Source of the DNA: Deltaproteobacteria bacterium
GTDB lineage: Bacteria; Desulfobacterota; Desulfobacteria; Desulfobacterales; Desulfatibacillaceae
Direction: 5' to 3'
Length of the DNA: 64,000 nucleotides
Assembly: GCA_016235345.1 (NCBI GenBank)
Contig: JACRLG010000011.1
Span: forward strand, 1 to 64,000
The notes under the pieces are model-generated. The model saw only the letters and a program-made list of their open reading frames with translations. It was not told the DNA's origin and did no database searches. How positions within the stretch are numbered: position 1 is the stretch's first letter; each line of letters starts with the position of its first letter. Below, in pieces: positions 8,136 through 18,376 of this stretch. The position numbers and the translations under genes are program-made.

Positions 8136-8886
8136 CCGATGAGCCATTCAGGTGCATCCGTCATGGAAGGCCAGAATGTTTGAGTTAAAATGGCCTCCGG
8201 GAAGACCGCCCAGACCGTCTGCCGTCCGCTGGTTCTGGCTTTCCATCCAAAACGCTGGTTTTCCCTAAGCGCGCCCCTTAGATTACAAGCGAAGGTCAGT
8301 CCTCCGCCCGGACCGCGCTCATGGAGTTTCTGGAAAGCCCTCCTGCTGCAAAATTGTCCACATCAATGGTCAAGTTGGGGAGCTTCAAAAGACCCTTGCC
8401 TTTTTAAGCCCAAGGGCCACCATTACCTACCGCCCATCCCGGTTTCCGGGGGCGAACTCGAAGCCCGCGCCTTTGAGCAAATATACCAATCTAAATATCC
8501 CTTAAACCCAGCTTATTGCTCTTCCAGCCATAAGGAATGCCAAGTTTTCATCCTGCTTCGAATCGTGTTGGGTTTTATTTTACGCAACACGGCAGCATCG
8601 TCCGGGTCCTCCATTTTACCCTGGGAAATGGCCAGCCCCTTTTTTCAGTGCCTGGTAATACCTTCATCCAAATCCGGGAAACCCAATTTTTCTGGCTATT
8701 TTCCGGGATGTTTATTCCAGCAGGCTGTTTGCTGATATTCTGAAACCTCAAGGCCCTTCCCCGGCTTACGGATCAGTTCCCTCTCACAGAAGTTTTCCGC
8801 TTCTCCGTCTTCCTCGGCAATCTTAAACCAAACAATCAATTGAAAATAATATAACGCAGCCTAAAACACACCGCATAGGAAATACC
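8136..8886. other. 751-bp region without a recognisable gene
   Basis: Frames here are proline-, serine- and tryptophan-rich and resemble no family. A plus-strand open frame at 8190-8735 lacks a ribosome-binding site and protein-like composition. The stretch separates two modules of the island and may be decayed sequence. The last bases (8820-8886) are A+T-rich and may carry the promoter of the tetR gene. Confidence 0.5.
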
Positions 8887-9462
8887 ATGGGACGAAAAAA
8901 CAACGCCGAGGTCAGACGAAATGAAATCGTCCAGGCGCTATATGCATGCCTTTCGGAAAAAGGGCATGAAAAAGTCACGACCAAGGAAATAGCCCTTCAG
9001 GCCGGATTGGCGCCCGGCGTAATCCACTATTACTTCAAGTCCAAGGATGAAATCGTCACCTGCCTGATGGATCATCTGGCCGGAAAATACCAAGCTCTTT
9101 TTGGAGAAAAAATGCAGGAGCTTTCAAACAGCAGCGAGTTTCTCAAAGCCTTCGCTAATTTTTTATGCGACGAATTTGTTTTTGACCAGGGACTCAATCG
9201 GGTCTTCTACAATCTGGTCCAGATGGGTTTTGAGAGCCAAGTGGTAGTAAAGCCTTTGCGTCTGCTCATGGAAAATTACCGGGCCCGGGGAAACCTGCAC
9301 TTCCGGCAACTCTATTCCCCGATAAAAAACGCCGGGTATCTTGTGGTGGCTTTGATCGAGGGGCTGGCTCTTCAATGGATGATTGAGCCGGATGACAGCC
9401 GAAAAGAGGACATCAGAAATCTTGTCCAATTTACCATGGAGGGAATTTTAAGTGCGGTTTGA
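8887..9462 (+). CDS. TetR/AcrR-family transcriptional regulator
   Basis: A 191-residue one-domain regulator. The N-terminal HTH is clear (residues about 10-55: EIVQALYACLSEKG, then VTTKEIALQAGLAPGVIHYYFKSKDEI in two adjoining parts), and the C-terminal ligand domain ends in VVALIEGLALQWMIE. It stands upstream of ald, the aminotransferases and the amidohydrolase in the same direction and probably controls them. A TetR C-terminal remnant of the same type lies at 10923-11138. Confidence 0.88.
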   Translation: MGRKNNAEVRRNEIVQALYACLSEKGHEKVTTKEIALQAGLAPGVIHYYFKSKDEIVTCLMDHLAGKYQALFGEKMQELSNSSEFLKAFANFLCDEFVFDQGLNRVFYNLVQMGFESQVVVKPLRLLMENYRARGNLHFRQLYSPIKNAGYLVVALIEGLALQWMIEPDDSRKEDIRNLVQFTMEGILSAV

Positions 9463-9704
9463 GCGACACAGTGACTGGACGTTGCCGGGTGGTTGTTCGC
9501 TGGCTGGATGCGGAAAGGCGGGGTCGGTGGCGCTTTGGACGATTCCGATCTGTTCTCTCGCTCTGAACGAAAGAAAAAAGACTAAAAACTTGGCAAAAAG
9601 GTGTGCGGGGTCATTTTTCAGGGATGTCGCTGCATAATATAGGAATAATTGAGAAGCGGGAAATTTTTTCATATGGCTCTAACAAGAAAAACAGGAGGGG
9701 GCGA

Positions 9705-10817
9705 ATGATCGTCGGAGTGCTCAAGGAAATTAAGGCGGAGGAAAACCGCGTGTCCATGACGCCCGCCGGGGCGGAGGTCATGGTCCAGAACGGCCACGAG
9801 GTCTGGGTGGAAAAGAACGCCGGCATCAATTCCGGCCTGCCGGACGAGGCCTATATCCAGGCCGGGGCCTCCATCAAGGACACGCCCGAGGAAATCTTTG
9901 ACGGGGCCGAGATGGTAATGCACGTCAAGGAGCTCCTGCCGCCGGAGTATGGCCTCATCCGGCCCGGCCAGATCGTGTTCACCTACCTGCACCTGGCTGC
10001 GGCCGAAGAGCTGACCCGGGCCCTGATCCAAAGCGATTCGGTGTGCATTGCTTATGAAACCATTCAGAAAACCGACGGGTCCCTCCCCCTGCTCACACCC
10101 ATGAGCGAGGTGGCCGGCCGCATGGCCATCCAGCAGGGGGCCAAGTACCTGGAAATGGAAAAGGGCGGCCACGGTATCCTCCTGGGCGGAGTGCCCGGCG
10201 TGGACCCGGGCACGGTGCTGGTCATCGGCGGTGGAGTGGTTGGCATCAACGCGGCCAAGATGGCCTGCGGCCTGGGTGCCAAGGTCTACCTTCTGGACAT
10301 GTCTCTGTCCCGCCTGCGTTACCTTTCAGATGTCATGCCCGCCAACTGTTTTTTGATCAAGTCCAGCCCCTCGGCCATCCGCAAATACAGCCTGGAAGCC
10401 GACGTTGTGGTGGGCGCGGTGCTCATTCCGGGCACCAAGGCCCCCCGCCTGATCACCCGGGACATGCTGCCTTCCATGAAGCGCGGCGCGGTTCTGGTGG
10501 ACGTTGCAATCGACCAGGGCGGCTGTTTTGAGACATCCAGGGCCACCACCCACTCGGACCCCATCTACATCGTGGATGGGGTTGTGCATTACTGTGTGAC
10601 CAATATGCCCGGGGCCGTGGCCAAGACCTCCACTATGGCCCTGACCAACGCAACCCTGCCCTACGCAGTGGAAATCGCCGACAAGGGCTGGAAAGCCGCC
10701 TGCGAACAAAACCAGGAAATCGCCCTGGGCGCCAACGTGGTCCACGGCAAGATCACCTATCCCGGGGTGGCCGAGGCCTTTGGCCTGGAGTACACGCCCC
10801 TGAAAGAACTGCTATAA
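9705..10817 (+). CDS. ald: Alanine dehydrogenase
   Basis: NAD-dependent oxidative deamination of L-alanine to pyruvate and ammonium. 370 residues, the normal family length. It shows the N-terminal [14 protein letters not shown] segment, Lys in [11 protein letters not shown], His in FTYLHLAA and the Rossmann motif [13 protein letters not shown]. Start chosen at 9705, preceded by an AGGAGGGGG ribosome-binding site. The gene is visibly more G+C-rich than the tetR and aminotransferase genes around it, like the molybdopterin oxidoreductase at 14885. Beside a class III aminotransferase it would regenerate pyruvate as amino acceptor, as in the known Tpa-Ald taurine pathway; the substrate here is unknown. 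Confidence 0.95.
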   Translation: MIVGVLKEIKAEENRVSMTPAGAEVMVQNGHEVWVEKNAGINSGLPDEAYIQAGASIKDTPEEIFDGAEMVMHVKELLPPEYGLIRPGQIVFTYLHLAAAEELTRALIQSDSVCIAYETIQKTDGSLPLLTPMSEVAGRMAIQQGAKYLEMEKGGHGILLGGVPGVDPGTVLVIGGGVVGINAAKMACGLGAKVYLLDMSLSRLRYLSDVMPANCFLIKSSPSAIRKYSLEADVVVGAVLIPGTKAPRLITRDMLPSMKRGAVLVDVAIDQGGCFETSRATTHSDPIYIVDGVVHYCVTNMPGAVAKTSTMALTNATLPYAVEIADKGWKAACEQNQEIALGANVVHGKITYPGVAEAFGLEYTPLKELL

Positions 10818-10922
10818 TGGTAAACGGGGGCCCTGATGGCCCCCGTCGCTATAGGAAAAAAAGCCGTTTCTGTGTCGAAGTGGAAACCCGGGATATTTCT
10901 CAGCCAAAAATCAAAAGGGGTT

Positions 10923-11138
10923 ATGCATAGCGGCACCGAGTTTGATCCGGTTCAGGCCGCAATGCTGGTGGCGGTTATTGAGGGCCTTGCGCTGCAAAGG
11001 ATGGTCGACTCCACTGCTTTTAGCCGCAACGAGGCGAGGAGGCAGGTTACCGTAATTGTGGCCGCATGTCTTAACCAGGATCAACCTCAAAAAGGTAAAC
11101 CTAAAGCCGGAAAGGTTAATGATCATGAATGGAACTGA
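10923..11138 (+). pseudogene. C-terminal remnant of a TetR-family regulator
   Basis: An open frame with VAVIEGLALQRMVD followed by a final helix aligns with the end of the intact TetR at 8887-9462 (VALIEGLALQWMIE), but no HTH precedes it. The tail runs past the next gene's start by about 20 bp. It is best read as the stump of a second, paralogous regulator lost when the aminotransferase and ald genes were brought together. Confidence 0.6.
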
Positions 11139-12501
11139 AAAAATGGAACTATCGCCGAAGAAAAAACAGATGCTGGCGAAGTTTGGAACGCACGTATCCA
11201 GGGGACAGATCCGGTTTTTATCGGCCGGCCACCTGGACATCTTCGAAGGAAAAAGAAAGGGCGTTCATTTTTATGAGAGCGTTACCGGAAAGCGATATGT
11301 TGACGGATTTTCCTCGGCCGGCTGTTTCAACGTCGGACGGGGCAATCCGGAGATATTGGACGAACTTCGCGCCGCAGTCCGAGATGGGAGTGACATGGGA
11401 TCCGCAGGGCTCCTTTCGCGGCACAAGGTGGAATTCGCAAAAAAGCTGGTCCAAGCCTGCCCGGGGGACCTCAACCGTGTGATTTTTGCCGGAAGCGGCG
11501 CCGATGCCGTGGATGGAGCCATAAAGCTTGCCCTTGGAGCCACCGGAAGGACCAAGATCCTTTCCATGGTAAAAGCCTATCACGGACACTCCGGGTTCAG
11601 CCTCTCCGCCAACGGCAAGGCTTACTATAAGGAATTGTTCGAGCCTTTGATGCCCAATTTCGATTTCCTGCCATTCGGAGACCTCAATGCCTTTATCCGA
11701 AAGGCGGACACAAATACGGCCGCCGTCATCCTTGAACCCATTCAGGGAGAGGGTGGTATTCATGTGGCTAGCGATGAATACCTCGCCGGACTCCGAAAGC
11801 ATTGCGACAATCTGGGCATACAACTCATCTTCGATGAAATCCAAACCGGCTTCGGCCGCACCGGGAAGCTTTGGGCCTCCGAGCATTCCGGCGTGGTTCC
11901 GGACATCATGGTGCTTGCCAAGGCGATTGGTGGAGGGATCTACCCCAACGGAGCCATCGTCTATCGGGACACGCCTGTATTAACGGATTTTACAGAAAAG
12001 AATCCCTGGTTCCATGTTTCCCTGGGAGGCGGTTCGGACATCGGCTGCCGAATCTCGTCCAAGGTTTTGGACTATATCCTGGAAAACCGGCTTTGGGAGA
12101 ATGCCGAAAGGATGGGCGGTAAAATCCGGAACGGGCTTTTAAAGCTTCAGGAGCAAAATCCTGAAATCATCCTGGAGGTCCGGGGGCGTGGCATGATGAT
12201 GGGCCTGGAATACAAACATGATTTCATGGGCATGCTTATGGCTGAATGTTTGAGTCGCAAGGGCATGTTCGCCGCCTACTCCGGGAACGCCCCCCAGGTG
12301 ATGCGCTTCCAGATTCCCCTCACACTTTCCGAGTCTGAGACGGACGAGGTGATTTCCATTATCGAGGAGGCCCTTAAAATCATGAAGCTCTACCTTATTC
12401 TCCTCATGCCCCTTTCCCGGCTGCCCTTAATCGGAAGGGTCCTGAACAATCAGAAGGTGCTCATCTCTTCGAGCGCTTTTCTAAGAAAGTTTGGATTCTA
12501 A
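11119..12501 (+). CDS. Class III (omega-type) PLP aminotransferase
   Basis: Transfers an amino group between an amine or omega-amino acid and probably pyruvate. It retains the fold-type I class III determinants: AGSGAD phosphate loop (about 125-130), YHGHSG, Asp239 in [13 protein letters not shown] that binds the pyridine nitrogen, and the Schiff-base Lys268 in VLAKAIGGG (codon AAG 11920-11922). A C-terminal extension of about 35 hydrophobic residues ([16 protein letters not shown]) is unusual. Start at 11119 or 11125; GGAAAGG precedes. Its paralogue follows 26 bp downstream. Confidence 0.9.
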   Translation: MIMNGTEKMELSPKKKQMLAKFGTHVSRGQIRFLSAGHLDIFEGKRKGVHFYESVTGKRYVDGFSSAGCFNVGRGNPEILDELRAAVRDGSDMGSAGLLSRHKVEFAKKLVQACPGDLNRVIFAGSGADAVDGAIKLALGATGRTKILSMVKAYHGHSGFSLSANGKAYYKELFEPLMPNFDFLPFGDLNAFIRKADTNTAAVILEPIQGEGGIHVASDEYLAGLRKHCDNLGIQLIFDEIQTGFGRTGKLWASEHSGVVPDIMVLAKAIGGGIYPNGAIVYRDTPVLTDFTEKNPWFHVSLGGGSDIGCRISSKVLDYILENRLWENAERMGGKIRNGLLKLQEQNPEIILEVRGRGMMMGLEYKHDFMGMLMAECLSRKGMFAAYSGNAPQVMRFQIPLTLSESETDEVISIIEEALKIMKLYLILLMPLSRLPLIGRVLNNQKVLISSSAFLRKFGF

Positions 12502-12527
12502 CATCAAATCCTGATCGGAGGCGAAGC

Positions 12528-13760
12528 ATGATGAACGACATCACATCGGGCCATGAGTTACTGCAAGAAGCCCAGAATTACTTTCCAAAGGCCCTGATTT
12601 CCGGTTTGGCGGCAAAGGGGCATGATTTCTTCGAGTCGGGTTCAGCCGGCGCGTGGTTATATGACGAAAAGAAAAATGCCATTCTGGATGCTTATACATC
12701 CGGTGGAACACACAATCTGGGACGAAGCCGCCCGGAACTCGGGCAGGCATTATTGAATGCGGCTGAAAAAACAGACCAGGGAAATTTTGTCCTGGTTTCA
12801 AAAGAAAAGGTTCGCCTGGTTGAACGGCTGGCCCGTTTTATGCCCTATGATCTTTCTTGTATGCTTTTCACCGTAGTCCGGGGTGAGGCCATGGACGCGG
12901 CATGCAAGGTGGCCAGGGGGCATACGGAAAGAACCGAGCTTATAACCGTGGATGGTGGATGGTATGGTCAGACAGGGTTTGCCATGAGCCTTTCGGATCG
13001 GATAGATAAAGCTGACTATGGCCCCCTGATTCCGGACGTAAAAACCATTCCCTTCGGAGACGGAACCGCCGCGGAAAAAGCGGTGACAGCACGCACTGCA
13101 GCAGTGATTCTGGAACCGGTCCAGGCTGAAAACGGTTGCCGGACAGCTACTCGGGAGTATCTCGGGCAATTGAGGAGGGTCTGCGATCAAAAAGGGGCTC
13201 TCTTGATTCTGGATGAGACTCAGACCGGATTTGGACGCACCGGAACGAAGTTCGCCTGCGAAGGCCTGGGGGCTTCTCCGGATATTCTGATCTTTGGCGA
13301 GGCCCTTGCAGGTGGAATGTTTCCCATGTGCGGGCTCGCCTTCCCTCCCAGAATCAAAGCCTTTTTTGATAAGCACCCGCTCATTCACTTATGCACTTTC
13401 GGTGGGCACGATGTGGGATGCCTTGTGGCCGATAAAGCCCTGGACTTGTATGAAACCCTGAAACCATGGAATAACGCCAAAAGGCAGGGGGAAAGAATCC
13501 TGAATGGGTTGAAGCCCCTGGCGGGAGAATATCCCGATACATTCCGGTCTGTAGCCGGACTGGGCCTTCTTTTATCAATCCAACTGACCTCCACTGAAAA
13601 GGCCTTGGCCTTTTGCAAGGCCGCCAGAACCCAGGGCCTTCTGTGCGTCCCGGGAGAGGTCCTGAAATCCTCTGTTGTGCTCAGGCCGCCCCTCACCTTG
13701 ACGGATGAAGAGTCGAGAAAACTCATAGAAGCCATTCAGAATACGCTTAAAAGAATCTAA
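12528..13760 (+). CDS. Class III aminotransferase homologue lacking the PLP lysine
   Basis: A 410-residue paralogue of the preceding aminotransferase. The position of the Schiff-base lysine is Glu258 (IFGEALAGG; codon GAG at 13299-13301). The phosphate-binding SG(T/A) loop is replaced by VVRGEA (116-121), and the usual YHG reads WYG. The pyridine-binding Asp in [13 protein letters not shown] is kept and the frame is open throughout with normal codon use, so it does not look like simple decay. It may be a non-catalytic partner of the upstream enzyme, a regulatory or ligand-binding protein, or an enzyme with different chemistry. Confidence 0.85.
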   Translation: MMNDITSGHELLQEAQNYFPKALISGLAAKGHDFFESGSAGAWLYDEKKNAILDAYTSGGTHNLGRSRPELGQALLNAAEKTDQGNFVLVSKEKVRLVERLARFMPYDLSCMLFTVVRGEAMDAACKVARGHTERTELITVDGGWYGQTGFAMSLSDRIDKADYGPLIPDVKTIPFGDGTAAEKAVTARTAAVILEPVQAENGCRTATREYLGQLRRVCDQKGALLILDETQTGFGRTGTKFACEGLGASPDILIFGEALAGGMFPMCGLAFPPRIKAFFDKHPLIHLCTFGGHDVGCLVADKALDLYETLKPWNNAKRQGERILNGLKPLAGEYPDTFRSVAGLGLLLSIQLTSTEKALAFCKAARTQGLLCVPGEVLKSSVVLRPPLTLTDEESRKLIEAIQNTLKRI

Positions 13761-13788
13761 CTGAATCCTTGGCTTTGAAGGCTATATC

Positions 13789-14727
13789 ATGAACGAACTG
13801 CGCATCCCAAAATCCCATCCCGTCATCGACGCGCACACTCACATCGGAGACATATTAACCAGGGGCGGGGGCGAAATCATCTGGAACATGGGAGTAGGCA
13901 AACCTCTGATTTTTGATCCCATCACTCTCTGGGGATTGGTGGGTTATCGCAATTTCGGCCTTGGAAACCTGCTATACCGTCTTTCTCTCAGCCAGGCCAT
14001 CACGGCCGAACAGGTTCGCAGCCGGACCGCAACCCTGGAAAATCTCCGAAAATCCATGGATCGATTGGGCATAACACATAGCGCCTGCATGCCAGTCCAT
14101 CCTTACGTGGTCTATGGCGATCTGGCGGAAGCCGCCGCCCAGGACCCCGGCGTGATCCCGTTTACCACCGTGGATTTGGCGGTGGGCGGCGATTTTGAAG
14201 CACAGCTTACGGCGGACAAGGCGGGTGGAGCAAAGGGACTCAAGCTCCACGGCATAATCCAGAAGGTGGCCCTGGACGATCCGCGCACCCACAAAGCGGT
14301 GGAAGCCGCGGGCAAGGCGGGGCTTGCCGTGCTGTTCCACTGCGGCATTTCCAATTATTATAAAGGGGAAGAGAAAGACAGGAATATCCCGGAATACGGC
14401 GCCGTTGATTACGCCGTGCGCTTGGTGCGGGAACATCCGGACGTGCGTTTTGTAGTGGGCCACGCCGGCATGTACGAAGTGAAGGAAGTCATGGAAAAAC
14501 TGGCCGCCTTCAAAAATGTCTGCGTGGACACCTCGATCCAGTCCGCGGCCAATATAAGGAAACTGATTAAGGTTTTAGGCCCAGACCGGGTGCTTTTTGC
14601 TTCGGACTGGCCCTTTGGCGATGCCTGGGCCGCCCTGGCCTGTGCGCGTAAAGCCTGCAAAGGAGACGGGCCTCTGCTTCGGAAAGTTTTATACGAAAAC
14701 GCGGCAAGGGTTTACGGCATTGGGTAA
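13789..14727 (+). CDS. Amidohydrolase-2 family metal-dependent hydrolase
   Basis: A TIM-barrel hydrolase or decarboxylase of the Amidohydro_2 family. Metal-site motifs in order: DAHTHIG (15-21), GLKLHG, LFHCG, VGHAG and the terminal ASDWPFG. The last Asp is the catalytic acid/base. Members hydrolyse C-N or C-O bonds or decarboxylate beta-keto and aromatic acids, so the exact reaction cannot be read from sequence. It starts 28 bp after the second aminotransferase and probably belongs to the same transcript. Confidence 0.85.
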   Translation: MNELRIPKSHPVIDAHTHIGDILTRGGGEIIWNMGVGKPLIFDPITLWGLVGYRNFGLGNLLYRLSLSQAITAEQVRSRTATLENLRKSMDRLGITHSACMPVHPYVVYGDLAEAAAQDPGVIPFTTVDLAVGGDFEAQLTADKAGGAKGLKLHGIIQKVALDDPRTHKAVEAAGKAGLAVLFHCGISNYYKGEEKDRNIPEYGAVDYAVRLVREHPDVRFVVGHAGMYEVKEVMEKLAAFKNVCVDTSIQSAANIRKLIKVLGPDRVLFASDWPFGDAWAALACARKACKGDGPLLRKVLYENAARVYGIG

Positions 14728-14780
14728 AAATCGTAGAAGGGTATAAGGTGGCTCCCAGCCGAAAAGAGGGACCCTTTTGG

Positions 14781-14870
14781 ATGACGAAGCCCAAGAGGTA
14801 TTCAGGCGAATTTGAGGCGACGGTGGCCTTGGCGGCGATGAAGGGTGATCAGACGATAGCGCAGCCTTAA
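14781..14870 (+). pseudogene. IS3-family transposase orfA stub
   Basis: The 29-codon frame reads MTKPKRYSGEFEATVALAAM then KGDQTIAQP and a stop. This is the conserved beginning of IS3-family OrfA proteins (the xEFxxxVALxAxxGxxTxAxLA pattern). Nothing further of the element is left, and the molybdopterin oxidoreductase begins 14 bp later. It marks a rearrangement junction upstream of that gene. Confidence 0.75.
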
Positions 14871-14884
14871 CAAAGGAGGAACCC

Positions 14885-17389
14885 ATGGAAAAATGGCATC
14901 AGACCGGCTGCGTCCTTTGCTCCCAAAACTGCGGCATCGAGGTTCTTGTGCGGGACAACCGCATGGTCAAGATCCGGCCGGACAAAACCAATCCCCGAAG
15001 CCGGGGATACATATGCCGCAAGGGCTTGAACGTCTTTCACCACCAGCACAACGCGGACCGGCTTACCCACCCCCTCAAACGCCACGGCAAGGGATTTCAA
15101 AAGATCACCTGGGAGCAGGCCTTTTCCGAGATCGCCGGGAAGCTGTCAAACATTCTGGAAAAACACGGGCCAAGGTCCTTTGCCTACATGGGCGGCGGCG
15201 GCCAGGGCTGCCATTTTGATGCACCCTTCGGAATCTGTTTTATGCGGGCCCTGGGCTCTCAATACCACTACAACGCCCTTGCTCAGGAACTGACGGGCTA
15301 TTACTGGGTCAACGGCCGCATGCTGGGCCGCCAGAACCGCGTCCCCGTGCCCGACGAGGACCGCTCGGACATGCTCATTGCCTGGGGCTGGAACGGCATG
15401 CAGAGCCACCAGATGCCCCGGGCCCCCCTGGTCCTGAAGGAGTTTGCCGACAATCCGGACAAAATCCTTGCCGCGGTGGACCCCAGAAAATCCCAAACCG
15501 CAACAACCGCCAACATCCACCTTGCCCTCAGGCCCGGGACCGACGCCCTGTTAATCCGGGCTCTCATCAGCCTGATCCTGGAAATGGGCTGGGAGGACAA
15601 GGACTACATCCGGCAGCACGTTTCAGGGTGGGACAAGGTGAGGCCCTGGTTTACCGGCTTTGACGTAAAGGGAGCCTTGAAGGTCTGCGGGCTGGAATAT
15701 CAGGAGGTCGAGGACTTCTGCCTGCTTCTTTCCACCCGCAAATGGTGCGTGCATCCGGACCTTGGCCTGATCATGAACCGCCACTCCACCCTGGCCTCCT
15801 ACCTCCTGAATCTCCTGGCGACTGTATGCGGGCGCTTTTGCGTGCCCGGTGGCAACCACCTGCCGCCCATTGTCCTGCCCCTGGGTCTGGACTCCGACGA
15901 GCGCGCCCCCGGGACCTGGCGAACCATGGAGACTGGTTTTTTCGCCATCAACGGGTATTTTCCGCCCAACGTCCTTCCAGAGGAAATACTTGCCGACAAG
16001 CCCGAGCGAGTGCGGGTCGTGCTGACCTGTGGCTCCAACCCCTTGCGCTCCTACGCCGACACTTCGGCTTACGAAAAGGCTTTCAGGGAACTGGACCTAT
16101 TGGTGACCGTGGAACTGGCAATGACCGAGACCGCTCGAATGGCCCATTACGTCCTGCCTGCGCGCTCGGCCTATGAATCCTATGACGGTACGTTTTTCCC
16201 CTGGACGCCCAAGTCGTTTTTCCAGATGCGACGGCCCATTGTGGAGCCCGAGGGCGAGCCTTTGGAATGCGGCGAAATATTCACCGGCCTGGCCGACGCC
16301 ATGGGCCTCATCCCGCCCATTCCGGACTCCCTTTACCAGGCCGCCCAAAAGGGCCCCATGGATTTTTCCCTGGCAGCGGCCCCCTGGATCCAGAACACCC
16401 CCCAGGCTCTTCAGAGGCTTCCCTTTATTCTGGCCAAGACCCTGGGCCGGGAGATGGGCTCGGCCCACCTGGCCATGCTATTCGGCCTCCTGCAGCAGCG
16501 GCTGGCCGCCTACAAGGACCCGGATGGGAGGATCCTGGAGCCCATGGACCTATTTGACCGGATCCTTAATGGCCGGGGACTCCTGCCCGAGTATCCGGGC
16601 CTGCTGGCCAAGGGCCCTGAAAGCCTTAAAAAGCACTGGAGCACCCTCTACGGCCTTTCCCGCGTGCGACCCACATCTGCCGTGGCCGAGGCCGACCGTC
16701 AGGGTTTTTCCACGGCCAGGGCCGTAATAAAGGCCCTCGCTCCCGACCGTGTAGTTAAAGTACTCCAGGCCGCTGTCAGGCAGCGCAGCTACCTGCCACT
16801 TATGGAACTCTCGCCCACGGCGGTTCTGGCCCAGGAGATGTTCCAGGCCATTTTGGATCACCCCGAAGGCGTCTGGTTGGGTGAGGGCCATCCGGACAAC
16901 TTCCGGGAAATAAGGACCCCTGATGGCAAGATCCAAGTCCATGTTCCTGAACTCAAGGACTGGCTCCTTGGCCTTTCGCCCGAAGCCGAGACAAAGGCGC
17001 TCGCCCCGGACCCGGACTTCCCCTTTGTTCTCCTGGCGGGACGGCACGTCAAAACCAACGCCAACACCCTCATGCGAAATCCGGAATGGAACAAAAAGCT
17101 CCGGGATTGCACACTCCTGATGAACCCGGCCGACGCCGAAAAATTAAATCTGTCGGACGGCCAGATGGTGCGCGTCCGCACCCATGCCGGTCACGAGGTC
17201 CTGGAACTTGAGGTCACCGATTCGGCCAGGCCAGGCCAGGTGGCCATGCCCCACGGGTCCGGACTTCAATACGACGGCCGGGTCCACGGCGCCAACGTTA
17301 ACCGGCTGACAAGCAACACTCACCGTGACCCCCTGGCAGGCACGCCCCTGCACCGCTACGTGCCTTGTCGGGTGGAGGCGGCTGAATAG
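14885..17389 (+). CDS. Molybdopterin (bis-MGD) oxidoreductase, single catalytic subunit
   Basis: An 834-residue catalytic subunit of the DMSO-reductase superfamily. The N-terminus has a [4Fe-4S] motif CVLCSQNC with the fourth Cys in YICRKG, followed by the Molybdopterin and Molydop_binding domains (C-terminal LLAGRHVKTNANTLMRN, then SDGQMVRVRT). No Tat signal is present, so it should be cytosolic. AAAGGAGG lies upstream of the ATG. No electron-transfer subunit follows. High G+C is shared with ald. It could oxidise an aldehyde or acid released by the neighbouring enzymes, or be a formate dehydrogenase-like protein; the sequence does not decide. Confidence 0.85.
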   Translation: MEKWHQTGCVLCSQNCGIEVLVRDNRMVKIRPDKTNPRSRGYICRKGLNVFHHQHNADRLTHPLKRHGKGFQKITWEQAFSEIAGKLSNILEKHGPRSFAYMGGGGQGCHFDAPFGICFMRALGSQYHYNALAQELTGYYWVNGRMLGRQNRVPVPDEDRSDMLIAWGWNGMQSHQMPRAPLVLKEFADNPDKILAAVDPRKSQTATTANIHLALRPGTDALLIRALISLILEMGWEDKDYIRQHVSGWDKVRPWFTGFDVKGALKVCGLEYQEVEDFCLLLSTRKWCVHPDLGLIMNRHSTLASYLLNLLATVCGRFCVPGGNHLPPIVLPLGLDSDERAPGTWRTMETGFFAINGYFPPNVLPEEILADKPERVRVVLTCGSNPLRSYADTSAYEKAFRELDLLVTVELAMTETARMAHYVLPARSAYESYDGTFFPWTPKSFFQMRRPIVEPEGEPLECGEIFTGLADAMGLIPPIPDSLYQAAQKGPMDFSLAAAPWIQNTPQALQRLPFILAKTLGREMGSAHLAMLFGLLQQRLAAYKDPDGRILEPMDLFDRILNGRGLLPEYPGLLAKGPESLKKHWSTLYGLSRVRPTSAVAEADRQGFSTARAVIKALAPDRVVKVLQAAVRQRSYLPLMELSPTAVLAQEMFQAILDHPEGVWLGEGHPDNFREIRTPDGKIQVHVPELKDWLLGLSPEAETKALAPDPDFPFVLLAGRHVKTNANTLMRNPEWNKKLRDCTLLMNPADAEKLNLSDGQMVRVRTHAGHEVLELEVTDSARPGQVAMPHGSGLQYDGRVHGANVNRLTSNTHRDPLAGTPLHRYVPCRVEAAE

Positions 17390-17612
17390 ACAGACGTCCT
17401 TTCGGGTTGCATTCGGACGCGGACCAAGGCGGCAAGGAGCCTGCGATATACCGTCAGCCCTGAAGAATTTGCCTTTTTCCCAACAGGGGATTCCAGCACA
17501 TCCGGTCCAGAGTGGTTTACAACCTATTGAAGAGTTTCTCCAGCAGGGCGCTGGACTGGAGGAGCACAAGCCACACCGGTTAGCTTGGTTGTTTGACCGC
17601 ATCATAGCCCGC

Positions 17613-18260
17613 CTAAAACCCCACATGTTGTGGCGCCCGGAAAGCCCGGGAGTGGGCTGTGGAATAGCAGATTGGAAATACTCGATCCTGGGGTTTGAAG
17701 CCGAGTTCCGAAATAAATTTTTCAAGCCGATCAGCGACTTTCTGTGGAATAAAGACGCCTTCGCCTTCGCGTTTGCTTTTGGGAGCCACAAGGTTCAGCT
17801 TGGTCCCCTTGACATCCATTACCCTCCGTTTCAAGACCTCACCCACCCTCATGCCGCCCCGGGCCATGAGTTTCAAAATCAGACGGGTACGGACATTCTC
17901 GGTCCGAAAGATCATTTCATCCACAACATCTTTGGGAAAGTTGTCCCTCTTTGGTATACCGGAATATCGGAAAAGTTTTCTAAGGACCGGGGAGTCACAT
18001 GGATTGGGGAAGCTATGGTTGGCTGTTTCTCGGACGAAATTGAAAAGGCACGGACTTGGCCAAAACGGTTTTTCTTGGTGGATGCCTTTTTGCCTTCTAC
18101 CAGCGGGGTAAGGAATGCAAGGATTTCTTCGGTGTTGATAGACTCGGCTTCTCTTGGACCGAATTGCTTGGCGAGCCTCACGAAGGTGTACTTATAGGTT
18201 TGGACGGTTTTTTTCCCCCGAATTGGCCCTGTGGCAGGCCAAGCAGAGATTAACGGCTTG
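17613..18260 (-). pseudogene. Tyrosine recombinase/integrase, frameshifted and truncated
   Basis: On the minus strand a SAM-like N-terminal domain (KQFGPREAESINTEEILAFL) is followed, after a one-base deletion in a T-run near 18050, by the continuing frame FVRETANHSF to KDVVDEMI. The core-domain start LMARGGMRVGEVLKRR holds the first catalytic Arg. The remaining catalytic residues (HxxR and the Tyr nucleophile) are missing. Flanking sequence at 17390-17612 shows no further homology. It is probably the former integrase of this island or of an element within it. Confidence 0.8.
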
Positions 18261-18376
18261 CGCGACTTTCATTTTCGTACCTCCCATTTCGGTTTTTTCC
18301 TTGAAGCTGCCCCGACCAGGAAAGAAACGCCAGTTCGCTTGCGTATTTCGGACTTCTGGGCCAGGCCAGGAAGTCG

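Noticed and set aside
8320-8405. Minus-strand peptide with KLPNLTIDVDNFAAGG that recalls phage tail-tube proteins
   Set aside because: Only about 30 codons and no further phage-like frames around it; resemblance too weak.
8190-8735. 181-residue open frame
   Set aside because: No ribosome-binding site, proline/serine/tryptophan-rich composition and no family resemblance.
17325-18197. 290-residue plus-strand open frame
   Set aside because: Lies antisense to the integrase remnant and has no recognisable protein character.
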